Shown here: one piece after another, positions 36,220 to 47,065 of the stretch
Layout: each line of letters starts with the position of its first letter
Numbering within the stretch: the first letter of the stretch is position 1
NCBI GenBank assembly: GCA_963920705.1
Contig: OY987226.1
Span: forward strand, 14,014,501 to 14,078,500
Source: Odiellus spinosus
Lineage: Eukaryota; Arthropoda; Arachnida; Opiliones; Phalangiidae
Direction: 5' to 3'
Length of the DNA stretch: 64,000 nucleotides
The notes under the pieces: model-generated
Databases searched by the model: none
What the model saw: the letters and a program-made list of their open reading frames with translations, nothing else
Told to the model about the DNA's origin: nothing
Made by a program: the position numbers and the translations under genes

Positions 36220-37790
36220 ATGCTAGTATAATGGTCAGGGAAAATGCAGATAATGATCAGGGAAAACTACTGTTATATATGAGGGAAAATCTACTGTTAA
36301 TGGTCAAGGAAAAATCTACTGTTAATGGTCAGGGAAAAATCTGTAAATGGTCAGGGAAAAATCTGTAAATGGTCAGGGAAAAATCTGTAAATGGTCAGGG
36401 AAAAATCTGTAAATGGTCAGGGAAAAATCTGTAAATGGTCAGGGAAAAATCTGTTAATGGTCAGGGAAAAATCTGTTAATGGTCAGGGAAAAATCTGTTA
36501 ATGGTCAGGGAAAAATCTGTTAATGGTCAGGGAAAAATCTGTTAATGGTCAGGAAAAAATCTGTTAATGGTCAGGAAAAAATCTGTTAATGGTCAGGGAA
36601 AAATCTGTTAATGGTCAGGGAAAAATCTGTTAATGGTCAGGGAAAAATCTGTTAATGGTCAGGGAAAAATCTGTTGATGGTCAGGGAAAAATCTGTTGAT
36701 GGTCAGGGAAAAATCTGTTAATGGTCAGGGAAAAATCTACTGTTAATGGTCAGGAAAAAATCTATTAATGGTCAGCGAAAAATCTACTGTTAATGGTCAG
36801 CGAAAAATCTACCGTTAATGGTCAGGGAAAAATCTACTGTTAATGGTCAGGGAAAATTACTGTTAATGGTCAGGGAAAAATCTACTGTTAATGGTCAGGG
36901 AAAAATCTACTGTTAATGGTCAGGAAAAAATCTGTTAATGGTCAGGAAAAAATCTATTAATGGTCAGGAAAAATCTATTAATGGTCAGGAAAAATCTATT
37001 AATGGTCAGGAAAAAATCTATTAATGGTCAGGAAAAAATCTATTAATGGTCAGGAAAAAATCTATTAATGGTCAGCGAAAAATCTACTGTTAATAGTCAG
37101 GGAAAAATCTACTGTTAATGGTCAGGGAAAAATCTACTGTTAATGGTCAGGAAAAAATCTACTGTTAATGGTCAGGGAAAAATCTACTGTTAATGGTCAG
37201 GGAAAAATCTACTGTTAATGGTCAGGGAAAAATCTACTGTTAATGGTCAGGGAAAAATCTACTGTTAATGGTCAGGGAAAAATCTACTGTTAATGGTCAG
37301 GGAAAAATCTACTGTTAATGGTCAGGGAAAAATGTACTGTTAATGGTCAGGGAAAAATCTACTGTTAATGGTCAGGGAAAAATCTACTGTTAATGGTCAG
37401 GGAAAAATCTACTGTTAATGGTCAGGGAAAAATCTACTGTTAATGGTCAGGGAAAAATCTACCCTTAATGGTCAGGGAAAAATCTACTGTTAATGGTCAG
37501 GGAAAAATCTACCGTTAATGGTCAGGGAAAAATCTACCGTTAATGGTCAGGGAAAAATCTACCGTTAATGGTCAGGGAAAAATCTACCGTTAATGGTCAG
37601 GGAAAAATCTACCGTTAATGGTCAGGGAAAAATCTACTGTTAATGATCTGAAAAACCCTACTGGTTAATCGTCATGGGAAAACCCTACTGTCAATGGTCA
37701 GGGAAAAATCTACTGTTAATGATCCAGAAAAACCCTATTGTTAATGGTCAGGGAAAACTACTATTCATGATCAGGGAAACTCAGTAACAA
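36220..37790. repeat. 22/25-bp minisatellite, roughly 60-70 copies
   Basis: Units built on GGTCAGGGAAAAATCT. The early part uses a 22-bp form ending GTAAATG and then GTTAATG; later parts use a 25-bp form with ACTGTTAATG and finally ACCGTTAATG. Subvariants (AGGAAAAA, AGCGAAAA) sit in short runs. Degenerate units extend upstream to about 36150 and downstream to about 37940. Confidence 0.95.
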
Positions 37791-38166
37791 AATGGCAAGG
37801 GAAACTATGCGAGTAATGGGCATGGGAATTTTGCTGGTGATATCCATTTAAACTCTTTCCTAATCGCCAGGGAACATTTGGTAATGAGAAATCGTTGGTA
37901 ATGCTCAGGGGAACTCTGATAATGCTTATGGAAACTGGTAATGCTTTTTCAATTACAATATACGTGTCTCAATTGACCAAGTTGTATGACATACGGATTT
38001 TAATGGCGCTTAAAAAAATAAACAAATTCAAGACAATACGATAAGAATTCGTAAATTTCTTTCAAATTGAAGGCAATTTAAATAAAAACTCAGAAGATAG
38101 TTTGAGACTTAAATTCGAAAAAGGGGTCTTAAACCCCCAGTATTTCCACATAAATGTGTTTAGAGG

Positions 38167-38366
38167 TGTTAGGTTCATGATTAGGTTTTAATTGATTAAC
38201 TACGAGATTAAATATAGATATAAAATATACATTTATTTACAATCGTGGTACAGTGTAGCCGAGTCAGTGCGATACTAGCGAATGAGATAAGGGGCTTTTG
38301 TATTTATATGTTTTCATCTGGCACCTAAAAAACTATTTGGCCTATTATTTGTTTATCAACCTAACA
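38167..38366 (-). repeat. 3' LTR of the Ty3/gypsy element
   Basis: 200 bp, identical by eye to the 5' LTR. The pol stop codon lies about 38 bp before it in element orientation. It would supply the polyadenylation site of the genomic RNA. Confidence 0.96.
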
Positions 38367-38383
38367 TCACCTTTCCTCTTTTA
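38367..38383 (-). other. Polypurine tract of the retrotransposon
   Basis: On the minus strand, AAAAGAGGAAAGG followed by TGA abuts the 3' LTR. This is the expected plus-strand primer for reverse transcription. Confidence 0.8.
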
Positions 38384-38404
38384 AGCTATTCTAATATACA
38401 ATAG

Positions 38405-41400
38405 TTATAGACCTAAAAAATCGCGAGGCTTTCTTTGGCGTGTGGATCTTCTGGGTTCTTGATTTAGCTCTGTCCTGGACGTAACGACCGGCGGCAATTG
38501 GTCCGCGTGATGTTGTACTTGAGCGGTGGCAGCGTCGTCGTTCACTCGGTTGGGCTGTCTTGGCGTTGAAGATTGGGTTAGATTAGGTGTACTTTGTTTC
38601 GCGGTGTCCTGCGTCCGTAATTGTATGGTGACTTGAGGTTGTGTCCTCGAGTCCCGTGTCTGGTCGGATTTGCCGTCTTGTGTCTCGGTGAATGACGGAA
38701 TGATATTTTCTTCGGTGAATCGTATTTGATTTCTATGACGCCGTATGATAAGTCCGGATTCTGTTTCTATTTCATACATCATTTTTCCTTTTTGTTTGAC
38801 GATATAACCCGGGTTCCATCGATCACCTTTTCCAAAGTTTCTGGCGTATACCTTTCGTCTTGGATATTTCCTGATTTCATCAGATGTTTTTGATGTGCAT
38901 GGCATTAGTTTCGGGTTGAATAGATCCAGTCTGGTAAGGATTGTTCGATTGAGCATTCCTTCCGCCGGTGATATGCCTCCGTTGACGGGAGTTCTCCTGT
39001 GATTCAAAAGTATTCTGGATATCCGGATGTCGAGTGACCCTTCAGAATAAGTGTCCAGCCCATTTCTTATTACTTCAATTTCGTCACTCGACCCGCCCGT
39101 TATTTTTTTTAACGTTGTTTTGATTGTTCTGACCGATCTCTCGGCTTGCCCGTTTGAGGGTGGATGGTATGGAGCGGACGTTAAATGTTCGATTCCGTTT
39201 TCTGAAATGAAAGCTTTGAATTCTTCACTGGTGAAGCACGTTGCGTTGTCGGATACTAGTTTAGGAATTATTCCAAACCGTGCCATGTGTTGACGCAGAC
39301 ATCGTATGACTGTCGTGGATGACGTGTTTGTGGTGATATCAACTTCCATCCATTTGGTAAAGGAATCGACTATTATAAATAAGTAGCGATTTTCGATCGG
39401 TCCGGCAAAATCTATGTGTACTCTCCGCCATGGGGCTGTTTCTTGTGGCCATGGAGAAAATCGTTGGGCAGGCATAGGGGCGTGTCTTCGACAGGTCTCG
39501 CAAGATTGGGATAGTATTTCCAAATCTTGATCGATGTTTGGCCACCATACTTTTGATCTTGCCAATTCCTTCATGGAGCGCAGACCTTGATGCGTGCTGT
39601 GTAAGTCTTCCATGATTTTCTTGCGAAGAGTTTCCGGTACTATCACCTTATTTCCGGTGAATAGTATATTGTCCGCGACTGATATTTCCGACGATCGTCT
39701 TTGATATGTCTTGAGCGTAGCTGATAGTTGGCTGTTATTCCTTGGCCAACCAAGTCTTGTATACTTGAGAACCGTCGATAGTGTAGAGTCATCTTTTGTG
39801 GCTTGTGCCATTTCACGCGCGTTAATGGGTCCATTGGGTCCTGCTCTGATTAGCAACACCAGTTCGGTTGGTAATGGTGGTTCTGTCTCAGGAATCTTTA
39901 AAGGTAGGCGACTGAGAGCATCAGCGTTCCCGTGCAAAGTTCCCTTTTTGTGCGTTATTTTGTAGTTATAAGCTGATAACATCAAGGCCCATCGCTGTAA
40001 TCGCGCTGCCGCCGTCGGTGGTACTGGTTTTTCTTCGGAAAAAATGGTAATGAGGGGCTTGTGGTCCGTGATCAACGTGAATTGTTTTCCGAGAAGATAA
40101 TCTCTGAAACGAGTAATTCCGAATATAATGGACAGAGCTTCTCGTTCAATTTGGGCATAATTTCTTTCGGCGGATGTTAAAGTGCGGGATGCGAATGCGA
40201 TCGGTCTTTCCATACCATCAATGTTGTGCGATATCACTGCGCCAAGTCCTACTGGCGAGGCGTCACAGGCGAGGAAAACTTCTTTCTCGGGATTGAAAAG
40301 AATGAGGAGATCGGATGATTGTATGGCGGCTTTCGCAACCTCGAAGGTGTCTTGGTGTTTTTTCGACCATGTCCATGTCGTTGACTTGTTCAACAAGTTA
40401 TACAACGGCGCTAACATTGTTGATGCATCAGGAATGAATCGTGAATAATAGTTTATAAGCCCGAGGAAAGAGCGCAGTTCATCGATATTTTGTGGGGCCG
40501 GTGCTTCTTTGATGGCGGTCAGTTTCTGCTCTTGCGGATGCAATCCTTCAGCGTCGAGGCGATATCCGAGAAAGTCGACCGATGTTTTGAGAAATAAGCA
40601 TTTGTCTCGGTTCAGTTTTAGTCCCGCCTTGGTAAAAGTTGTGAAAAGTTTCGCAAGTTTGGTAAGTAGGTCCTGGACTGATGTGCCTCCGATAAGTATG
40701 TCGTCCTGAAATGGTGCGCTGCCCGGATGGTCTTGTAGCAATATTTCCATGTGTCTTTGGAAAATTGCGGATGATGATGAAATTCCGAAGGGGAGACGAT
40801 TATAACGATATAATCCTTTCGTTGTGCTTATGATTACATAGTTGCGCGATTGTTCGTCCAGTTCCAATTGATTGTAGGCGTTTCGCATGTCGAGGCGTGC
40901 AAATATCGTGCAACCGGCCAATTGTGCGAAAATGTCGTCCACTTTTGGGAGTGGGTATCGCTCTGTGTCTATAATTTTATTCGTGGTGATTTTATAATCA
41001 CCACAAAGTCTGATAGAGCCGTCTTTTTTCATTATTGGAACTACTGGTGTGGCGAATTCGGCGTAGGGTACTGGGCTTATGATACCTTCGTTTTGTAGTC
41101 TGCGGATTTCTTCTTCGACTTTATCTTTGAGATGATATGGAATTGATCTGGCCTTGTAGAATCGTGGTGCTGGTGCATCCTCTCGTATGTGGAGCTTGAC
41201 CTTGACATTCTTCAAGCACCCCATTCCTGGTGAAAACAGAGAGTCGTATTTGTTCAATAATGCGTCTATTGTACAAGAAGATGGCTGGATGTTATGCACG
41301 TATTCGTCGGGTAAGGGTAAAATTTTGAATTCTGAGTAGATCCAGTCGCGGCCCATGATGTTTTTCGCTTGTCCGCCTACGATGAGTAATGGTAGTGTTA

Positions 41401-42694
41401 ACGTTTTTCTTTTATATGTGACCTCGACCCCGATTTCGCCCTTGATGTTGAGAGGATGTCCGGTGTATGCTAATAGGTTCTCGGGACCCCTTCTCAACGG
41501 TTTGTTGTGATGGAACATCGCTAGTTGTGATTCTGAAATTATGGTGTACCCAGATCCGGTGTCCACTTGGAAAGATACAGGCATGTTGTTGATAAGGCAC
41601 TCGATTTGGATCGCAGGTGGAGGGTTCCTCCGTTGGTTGGTTGAGTTGCTCATGCGGTGTCGTGATGATACGGTGTCCTTTGCGTGGTCTAATTGATTTG
41701 TGTAGTGGCATTCTTCCACAAGAAATATATCGTATTCAGGAAGTGCTGGCGAAGATGTTAACGCGTTAACTCTGTGGTGGCTTTGATCTTCGTTAATTTC
41801 TTCGTTATCTTCTATGTGATTCGTGCGGCCCTGGTTTGTATGCTGATTCGATTTATGATTCCATTGATTTCTGTATTGACTCCTCCCCTTTTTGCGACAG
41901 GCTTTTTCAAGGTGACCTTTGGTTCCGCATCCATGGCAGACGTAAGATGCGTACGCACATTCCCATTCGGGATGTCTCGTGCTTGAGCAGCGAATACATG
42001 GTTTCCGCGTCGAGTTTGATCTGCTGTTGGGTTGTTGTTGTTGTGATTTATCTTGGAAATTGTTCATGCTGTTGCTTCTCGCGGATTGGTGATAAATTTT
42101 GTTGATAGCCGTGTCTTGATTGTGTCCTTTGAGTTCCTTGGAGTCGTGCTCTACAGTTTCTAGGGCTTGAGCGGTGCTGATGGCTTTTTGTAGATCGAGA
42201 TTTTTTACGGCAAGTAGTTGTTTTTGTGCGTGGTCGTTGTTGATACCGCACACTATTCGATCTCGTAGCATGACATCCAGAGTGGTTCCAAAATTGCAGA
42301 ACTCGGCCTTCTTGCGGAGTGCGGCTACGTATAAGGCGACTGATTCTCCTAACTTCCGGTCACGCTTATAGAACTTGCATCGTTCCACTATTTCTGTTGG
42401 TAATGGCTCGAAATGTTTCGTTAATATGTCCGTGATCTCGGCATACGTTTTTTCGTGAGGTCTGGCTGGTGCGATGAGCGTTCTTAAGAGTGTGTAAGTT
42501 TGCGTCCCCAGCACTGTGAGTAGAATGGCCCGTTTTTGTTCCGTGACTGCTACATTCTCCGTTGCTGCGTCAGTGCCGTTGACTTCTTTTATTCCGTGGG
42601 CGATAAAGAACATGTCGAGGCGTTCCGAATAAATTGTCCATTGATCAGTGTTGGAATCGAATGGCGGGAATTGCCCGAACGTAGAGGAGGCCAT
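38405..42694 (-). CDS. gag-pol: Gag-Pol polyprotein of a Ty3/gypsy LTR retrotransposon
   Basis: One uninterrupted 1429-codon frame. It encodes the particle protein and the enzymes that copy the element RNA and insert the cDNA. Visible in order: a Gag region (about 1-230); two CX2CX4HX4C zinc knuckles (233-246 and 253-266); an aspartic protease with DTGS at 378-381 and GRDW at 448-451; reverse transcriptase (about 510-700) with catalytic Asp602 and FQDD at 662-665; RNase H (about 800-930) with DAS at 811 and TDHKPL at 876-881; an integrase zinc finger (His1031/His1035, Cys1065/Cys1068); an integrase core with Asp1095, Asp1149 and Glu1185; and a GPY/F-like chromatin-side module near 1293-1325. 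The start lies in a strong Kozak context (A at -3, G at +4) inside the element's leader. Gag and Pol are in one frame with no frameshift, and every key catalytic residue is present. The tyrosine usual in the YxDD box is phenylalanine here. Domain order (RNase H before integrase) places it in Metaviridae; the Mag-like subclade is inferred. Confidence 0.97.
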   Translation of the reverse strand: MASSTFGQFPPFDSNTDQWTIYSERLDMFFIAHGIKEVNGTDAATENVAVTEQKRAILLTVLGTQTYTLLRTLIAPARPHEKTYAEITDILTKHFEPLPTEIVERCKFYKRDRKLGESVALYVAALRKKAEFCNFGTTLDVMLRDRIVCGINNDHAQKQLLAVKNLDLQKAISTAQALETVEHDSKELKGHNQDTAINKIYHQSARSNSMNNFQDKSQQQQPNSRSNSTRKPCIRCSSTRHPEWECAYASYVCHGCGTKGHLEKACRKKGRSQYRNQWNHKSNQHTNQGRTNHIEDNEEINEDQSHHRVNALTSSPALPEYDIFLVEECHYTNQLDHAKDTVSSRHRMSNSTNQRRNPPPAIQIECLINNMPVSFQVDTGSGYTIISESQLAMFHHNKPLRRGPENLLAYTGHPLNIKGEIGVEVTYKRKTLTLPLLIVGGQAKNIMGRDWIYSEFKILPLPDEYVHNIQPSSCTIDALLNKYDSLFSPGMGCLKNVKVKLHIREDAPAPRFYKARSIPYHLKDKVEEEIRRLQNEGIISPVPYAEFATPVVPIMKKDGSIRLCGDYKITTNKIIDTERYPLPKVDDIFAQLAGCTIFARLDMRNAYNQLELDEQSRNYVIISTTKGLYRYNRLPFGISSSSAIFQRHMEILLQDHPGSAPFQDDILIGGTSVQDLLTKLAKLFTTFTKAGLKLNRDKCLFLKTSVDFLGYRLDAEGLHPQEQKLTAIKEAPAPQNIDELRSFLGLINYYSRFIPDASTMLAPLYNLLNKSTTWTWSKKHQDTFEVAKAAIQSSDLLILFNPEKEVFLACDASPVGLGAVISHNIDGMERPIAFASRTLTSAERNYAQIEREALSIIFGITRFRDYLLGKQFTLITDHKPLITIFSEEKPVPPTAAARLQRWALMLSAYNYKITHKKGTLHGNADALSRLPLKIPETEPPLPTELVLLIRAGPNGPINAREMAQATKDDSTLSTVLKYTRLGWPRNNSQLSATLKTYQRRSSEISVADNILFTGNKVIVPETLRKKIMEDLHSTHQGLRSMKELARSKVWWPNIDQDLEILSQSCETCRRHAPMPAQRFSPWPQETAPWRRVHIDFAGPIENRYLFIIVDSFTKWMEVDITTNTSSTTVIRCLRQHMARFGIIPKLVSDNATCFTSEEFKAFISENGIEHLTSAPYHPPSNGQAERSVRTIKTTLKKITGGSSDEIEVIRNGLDTYSEGSLDIRISRILLNHRRTPVNGGISPAEGMLNRTILTRLDLFNPKLMPCTSKTSDEIRKYPRRKVYARNFGKGDRWNPGYIVKQKGKMMYEIETESGLIIRRHRNQIRFTEENIIPSFTETQDGKSDQTRDSRTQPQVTIQLRTQDTAKQSTPNLTQSSTPRQPNRVNDDAATAQVQHHADQLPPVVTSRTELNQEPRRSTRQRKPRDFLGL

Positions 42695-42803
42695 TTCGTG
42701 ATCCGGGTTTTCTGTCTATGTGTTGGCGTCGCTGATCCGAAGCTAGGGTCCGATGCTGGTACGAGATAATAACAAGGACGGGCTACTGTTTATGATAAGG
42801 TAT

Positions 42804-42823
42804 GAATCCCGTTACCGTCGCCA
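42804..42823 (-). other. tRNA primer-binding site of the retrotransposon
   Basis: On the minus strand, two bases after the 5' LTR, the sequence reads TGGCGACGGTAACGGGAT. TGG is the complement of a tRNA CCA end, and the next base implies discriminator base G. The first eight bases fit a serine-type tRNA 3' end, but the primer identity is inferred from memory of tRNA ends and is not tested. Confidence 0.75.
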
Positions 42824-42825
42824 TT

Positions 42826-43025
42826 TGTTAGGTTCATGATTAGGTTTTAATTGATTAACTACGAGATTAAATATAGATATAAAATATACATTTATTTACA
42901 ATCGTGGTACAGTGTAGCCGAGTCAGTGCGATACTAGCGAATGAGATAAGGGGCTTTTGTATTTATATGTTTTCATCTGGCACCTAAAAAACTATTTGGC
43001 CTATTATTTGTTTATCAACCTAACA
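42826..43025 (-). repeat. 5' LTR of the Ty3/gypsy element
   Basis: 200 bp bounded by TGTTAGGTT and its inverted complement. It is the upstream LTR in element orientation and should carry the promoter. An AT-rich TATA-like stretch and an AATAAA-type signal are visible on the minus strand. By eye it is identical to the copy at 38167..38366. Confidence 0.96.
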
Positions 43026-43776
43026 AGAGGAAATTCAAATTAAGAACTAAATAGACGAAAACTTTATACCAACAATTATTTCTTCTTCTTACCTTTTTTC
43101 TCTCCATGGTTTCAGTTTCCTCGAATCTAACACATCCATATTGATACCCAAATTTTCGTATCAACTTGTTTCCTTATTAATATATTTTTTTATTTCTCGT
43201 TGGCGCTAAAGGTGTTTCTTTTCTCGTGCATGCACGCTTGGCATCCTCTACTCTCTCAGATCCTACTTACTAAATTTACATGGCAGGCTTTTTTTCGCCA
43301 TCTCCTTTGACATTCACTGCCAACATCGATTGACCCTCAGGCTTAACCCTAATATATATAGACAAATATCAACGTAACCTTGTACTGGGAAATAGGACCA
43401 AAGTAACGCTCTTTTCCCTTTGACAACGCTTAAAAATCTCATGGAATTCCAATATAACCATTGGGTCCTTTCTTCTTTAATAGCTTGCCATGTTTTTGGG
43501 CTTGGCGCGATTTCGACAACGTTTCTAGATTCGGAAAAGAAAGGAAAAAATTGGGAACTTTTATTGTACGAACCTCAAGCTGGCTTTTTTTTCTTCTGAA
43601 GGAGGAATGAAGCCCGACATCAAAGACTTATTCTCTGTTAAGGACAAACAAATATTAAGTTAGGCTTAGAAAATGGCTCATCAAGGATGTTGAAATTTGA
43701 ATCAAGCAATTACCAAATACGTGTTTCTCAAATTAAATTCATTTAGATATTCGCTTCCTCTGTCACTCGAAGCCTG

Positions 43777-43860
43777 TTAAAGGGAAACTTGGAACTAATA
43801 ATTGTAATTTTACCGAACTTCAGATATTAATTTATTTTGTAGCATTCTGAGTATAACAAT
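43777..43860. mobile_element. MITE family A, left-end fragment inserted in another repeat
   Basis: TTAAAGGGAAACTTGGAACT begins directly after a segment (about 43739..43776) that recurs without the insertion at about 61720..61757. The site therefore shows a nested insertion. Confidence 0.6.
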
Positions 43861-43885
43861 GCAGTCGATATTAAATCTCAGTTTG

Positions 43886-43893
43886 TGACGTCA
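43886..43893. promoter_or_regulatory. Perfect CRE palindrome
   Basis: TGACGTCA, isolated, in a region without recognisable exons just beyond the retrotransposon. Confidence 0.25.
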
Positions 43894-44462
43894 CCCTCCA
43901 AAACGAATTAGAACCGCACTCTTTAACTGATTGGCTAACGACTCAGCTAATTTGTAATTTTATTACTAGTAAATTTTTCCGACATTTTAAGGATACGAAA
44001 TCGATAAAATAAAATTACTTATGGCTGGGAAAACTTCATTCCCACTTTAAAGTCTTTCATCCACTATTATATTGCTAGAAAATTGAAAGTGTATAGCTTC
44101 CAACATATAGGTACTCTTAACCTTAGAATAAGTCTAATTTCTCGGCTTAATATCATATTTTTCAGTTACTTTTCGAACTTTCTATCGCTGTAAATTGTTC
44201 AAGGTGGCTTTTCGCTATTGGAGAAGTTTTTTATTTGATATTTTTAGCCACAGCGTTATTTTGTTCGCTGTAAAACGTTGAATTAAGTTCAAGGCTTTTA
44301 GGATGATATTTCCTTTGAGTAAGGATTATACCCGATTTATCACCTTCCCCCAAATAATCTTCATTCGTAATAAATTTACGAATGACTAGTGTTATGTTAT
44401 AGAAAAGGAAAAATATTTTTTAAGGTTTGGGTGGTTAAAATTTCGGAATTGGTTGTCTAGGA

Positions 44463-44487
44463 TTTTTTTTTTTTTTTTTTTTTTTTT
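44463..44487. repeat. Poly(T) run, 25 bases
   Basis: A homopolymer in AT-rich non-coding DNA. Confidence 0.95.
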
Positions 44488-44899
44488 CTATTTTTCGGGA
44501 GATTTTTACAGCCCCCACATTTCGTGCTTGAAACGTCGCTAAATTTCTTTTCACAAATATTTCAATCTAGGTTGCTATCTATAGGCTATAATTTTTTCTA
44601 TTCACCAGGGATTTTACGTTTTGATTGAAATAGGATTTTTTTTATTGAGAATATTTGATATTTTTGTGAAAAGAATATTATGTTTGCTTAATGATGCTCT
44701 TATTTGCTTTTATAAGTCGCTATATTTTTCGAGATATTGAATGTTAAACCTAAAAATGTGGATTTTGTGAAATCGCTAAGCCTAATCTGATAATTTAGCG
44801 GGTTTCAAATGTAATTAGCGACTTTCTTTAGTCAATTACCCAAAAATAATTAAATTAGTAACAAGGATGCAGAAGTACTGTGGTAATTCTAAAGATTAC

Positions 44900-45260
44900 A
44901 ATAATGTCAATTCAACGTCATCACTAAATTTATCTAAGCCTAATTCTGGTATCGGTTTATCATGACTATGCAGATTTGAAAGACTTATTTCGCGCCTAGT
45001 TTACGAAACAATTCAGCAATATTATTATAAATCAAAATAACCAAGCCTAATTCTGGCCTAATTAAACAATTCATTAATACGTTAAAATAGTTATTAATAA
45101 ATAAAAATAACTAAGCCTAATTTATGAATCAATTCAGCAATATTAGTAGAAATCCAAATCACACTAAGCCTAATTCGGGACTAATTAATGAACAAGTCAG
45201 TAATATATTATTTAAAAATAAAAAAATTAAGCCTTATTCTAGCCTTATCAAAATCTTGAT
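44900..45260. repeat. Degenerate CTAAGCCTAATTC-bearing tandem region
   Basis: The phrase CTAAGCCTAATTC or a close variant recurs at about 44934, 45040, 45109, 45161 and 45228, with similar AT-rich filler including CAATTCAGCAATATTA. This suggests an old tandem duplication with uneven period. Confidence 0.5.
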
Positions 45261-46279
45261 TGAAAACGCGCCTTAATTTGGGCCTAATTCTAACTCACCG
45301 AGTTAAGAGATACTGGTATAAAATCCTCAAAATATTTACATCAGCCATTCATTTAGGACTAATCGAAAAATCGGAAAACACTTCATAAGTTGGCGACGGG
45401 AAATGATTAATTACGAAGTAGCTTAATTGAAAAAATAAAAAAGTAATAAAAAAATGCTCCAAAAGATCTGATCTTATCTTCATTCGAGTGGATATTCTGG
45501 AAAATCCATTTTAATAGAGGATCGTTGCTCCGTTTATTTCCAAATTACTCGCTCTACTAAAACTCGTTTCAAAATTTCTTTTTTAAACTAAAGAAGTAAT
45601 ATTGAAAGAAAAAATCTTAATTAGAAGTTAGTAAATGGATGTTTAATAATCCATACCTCTTGATCGTTCCGTTAGAAAGAGAAGATAACTAACGCCGAGT
45701 AAGTTAGCTTACTAGGAAATGAAAAATCGGATTAACACGTAATGTAAATCCTCGTAGAGAGGAAAGTAGTTCGCGTCAACTGCCCTTAATCTAGAGTATA
45801 TGATCAAGCGAGCTAGAGGGTATCTGTTGGGTCTTTTTCAATTTCCTGGTTTCGATGTATCGGGAGAAGGTTCCGAAAAAGGGGGTAGAGAGACGGAGGC
45901 TTTACCAAATGGTCCGCCGCGAGCTCGAAGAGAGATCAATAGAGCTTGCTTGTATATACTACACACTTTCTTTCCGAACATCGCTGATGCCCAAAACCCT
46001 AATCTTCTCGCTATGATTCTATCCATGTAACGTGAATGAAGCCTTGAATAAAGTCCAAGGCTTAAGAGCGCGTACTACAAACTCGGTTCGCGTTAGCTTT
46101 CATCCCCCTCTTTCCTCAATTCGCTACTATAACTTGTATACGCCGAATAGATCGCTGATCGTCTCTCTTACACCCTTTCTATTTCTTAGACTTCCGTTTT
46201 CAATCGTAGTTTGCTCCGTTGTTAAAGGTGAAACTCGTTGTTTTGAAGGGATAATGAACTAGATAAAAACGTGTTATAT

Positions 46280-46355
46280 TTAAAGGGAAACTTGGAGCTA
46301 AATTTTTTTAGACGCGTTTTTGGTTTTTAAATTAATTTCTGAAGTTTGGTAAAAT
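46280..46355. mobile_element. MITE family A, left-end fragment
   Basis: Begins TTAAAGGGAAACTTGGAGCT and continues with the family A phrase AATTTCTGAAGTTTGGTAAA. No matching right end follows. Confidence 0.7.
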
Positions 46356-46445
46356 TTGAAAAAAAAAGAAAAACGGGGTATCACCACAAAAAGTGAACAG
46401 AAAGACCTTTTTTAATCATTAAATAAGCGGCAGCTTTCTCTAACT

Positions 46446-46500
46446 TCAAGAGAAGTTAGCAAAATGAAAAAGTTGAGGCGGTTTGATTAACTCACATAAT
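46446..46500 (-). repeat. Dispersed repeat family H copy
   Basis: Reverse orientation: TCAAGAGAAGTTAGCAAAAT, TTGAGGCGGTTTGATTAA. Confidence 0.5.
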
Positions 46501-46572
46501 TTCTTCGGGTTTCGATATTTACGCCGACTGCTGACGCTAGAGTGTCCCTAATCAAGCCAATAATAACACAAA

Positions 46573-46729
46573 AGCTACGGTCACACTAGCATTTCTTAAT
46601 CGATTTGAAACGGTAAAATCAAACCGATATTCAAATCGCCAGGAATCGGTTTCCTGTTCATACGACTCCAGCGAATCGTTTTGAAACGGTTTAAATCGAT
46701 TCCAAGGACTAGTATGAACGCAGCTACCG
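46573..46729. mobile_element. MITE family E, second copy
   Basis: 157 bp. AGCTACGGTCACACTAG at the left is mirrored by CTAGTATGAACGCAGCT at the right. The interior has inverted GATTTGAAACGGT and AAACGGTTTAAATCG. A left end alone (AGCTACGTTCACACTA) is also seen at about 13636. Confidence 0.75.
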
Positions 46730-46999
46730 GGTTATAATTAAAGACCATATTTAATTTCGAAAATAATTTGCTTAATTGCGCGGTTCTTGGACATATATAA
46801 CTTCGGGATAAATTGAAATTAATTTGAGTTAAGCTTAGCGGACTCTGAAAAATTAACTAGAAACTTTCAGTGTTGAGTATCAATGTTTTTATTAATATTT
46901 TAATTTTCCTCTATAATTAAAAATAATTTTTCCCTCGTCTTCATTATCCCTTTAACTATTCAACCCTCGAAGTAAACTCTGCTTGACTCATTTGTACCT

Positions 47000-47065
47000 T
47001 TTTATCCCAAGAACTGTTTGCAAAATATTGTAAGCCAAGGCGGATTAATATTTAAGTAGTTTTGC
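47000..47065 (-). repeat. Dispersed repeat family H copy
   Basis: Reverse orientation: CAAGAACTGTTTGCAAAATA, AAGGCGGATTAATATTTAAG. Confidence 0.5.

Larger units (their letters stand above)
38167..43025 (-). mobile_element. Complete Ty3/gypsy LTR retrotransposon, 4859 bp
   Basis: The element lies on the minus strand. It has two 200-bp LTRs, a tRNA-type primer-binding site, one gag-pol frame and a polypurine tract, and is flanked by a 5-bp target duplication AGAGG (38162..38166 and 43026..43030). The LTRs look identical base for base, so insertion is recent on the scale of neutral divergence. Nothing essential appears to be missing, so this copy could be autonomous. There is no env-like frame after pol. 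Confidence 0.97.

Noticed and set aside
38405-42694. Short frames antisense or out of frame within the retrotransposon
   Set aside because: Shadows of the gag-pol frame.
45800-46030. 76-codon GC-richer frame as a gene
   Set aside because: No recognisable domain, an overlapping antisense frame of similar length, and no splice or promoter context.
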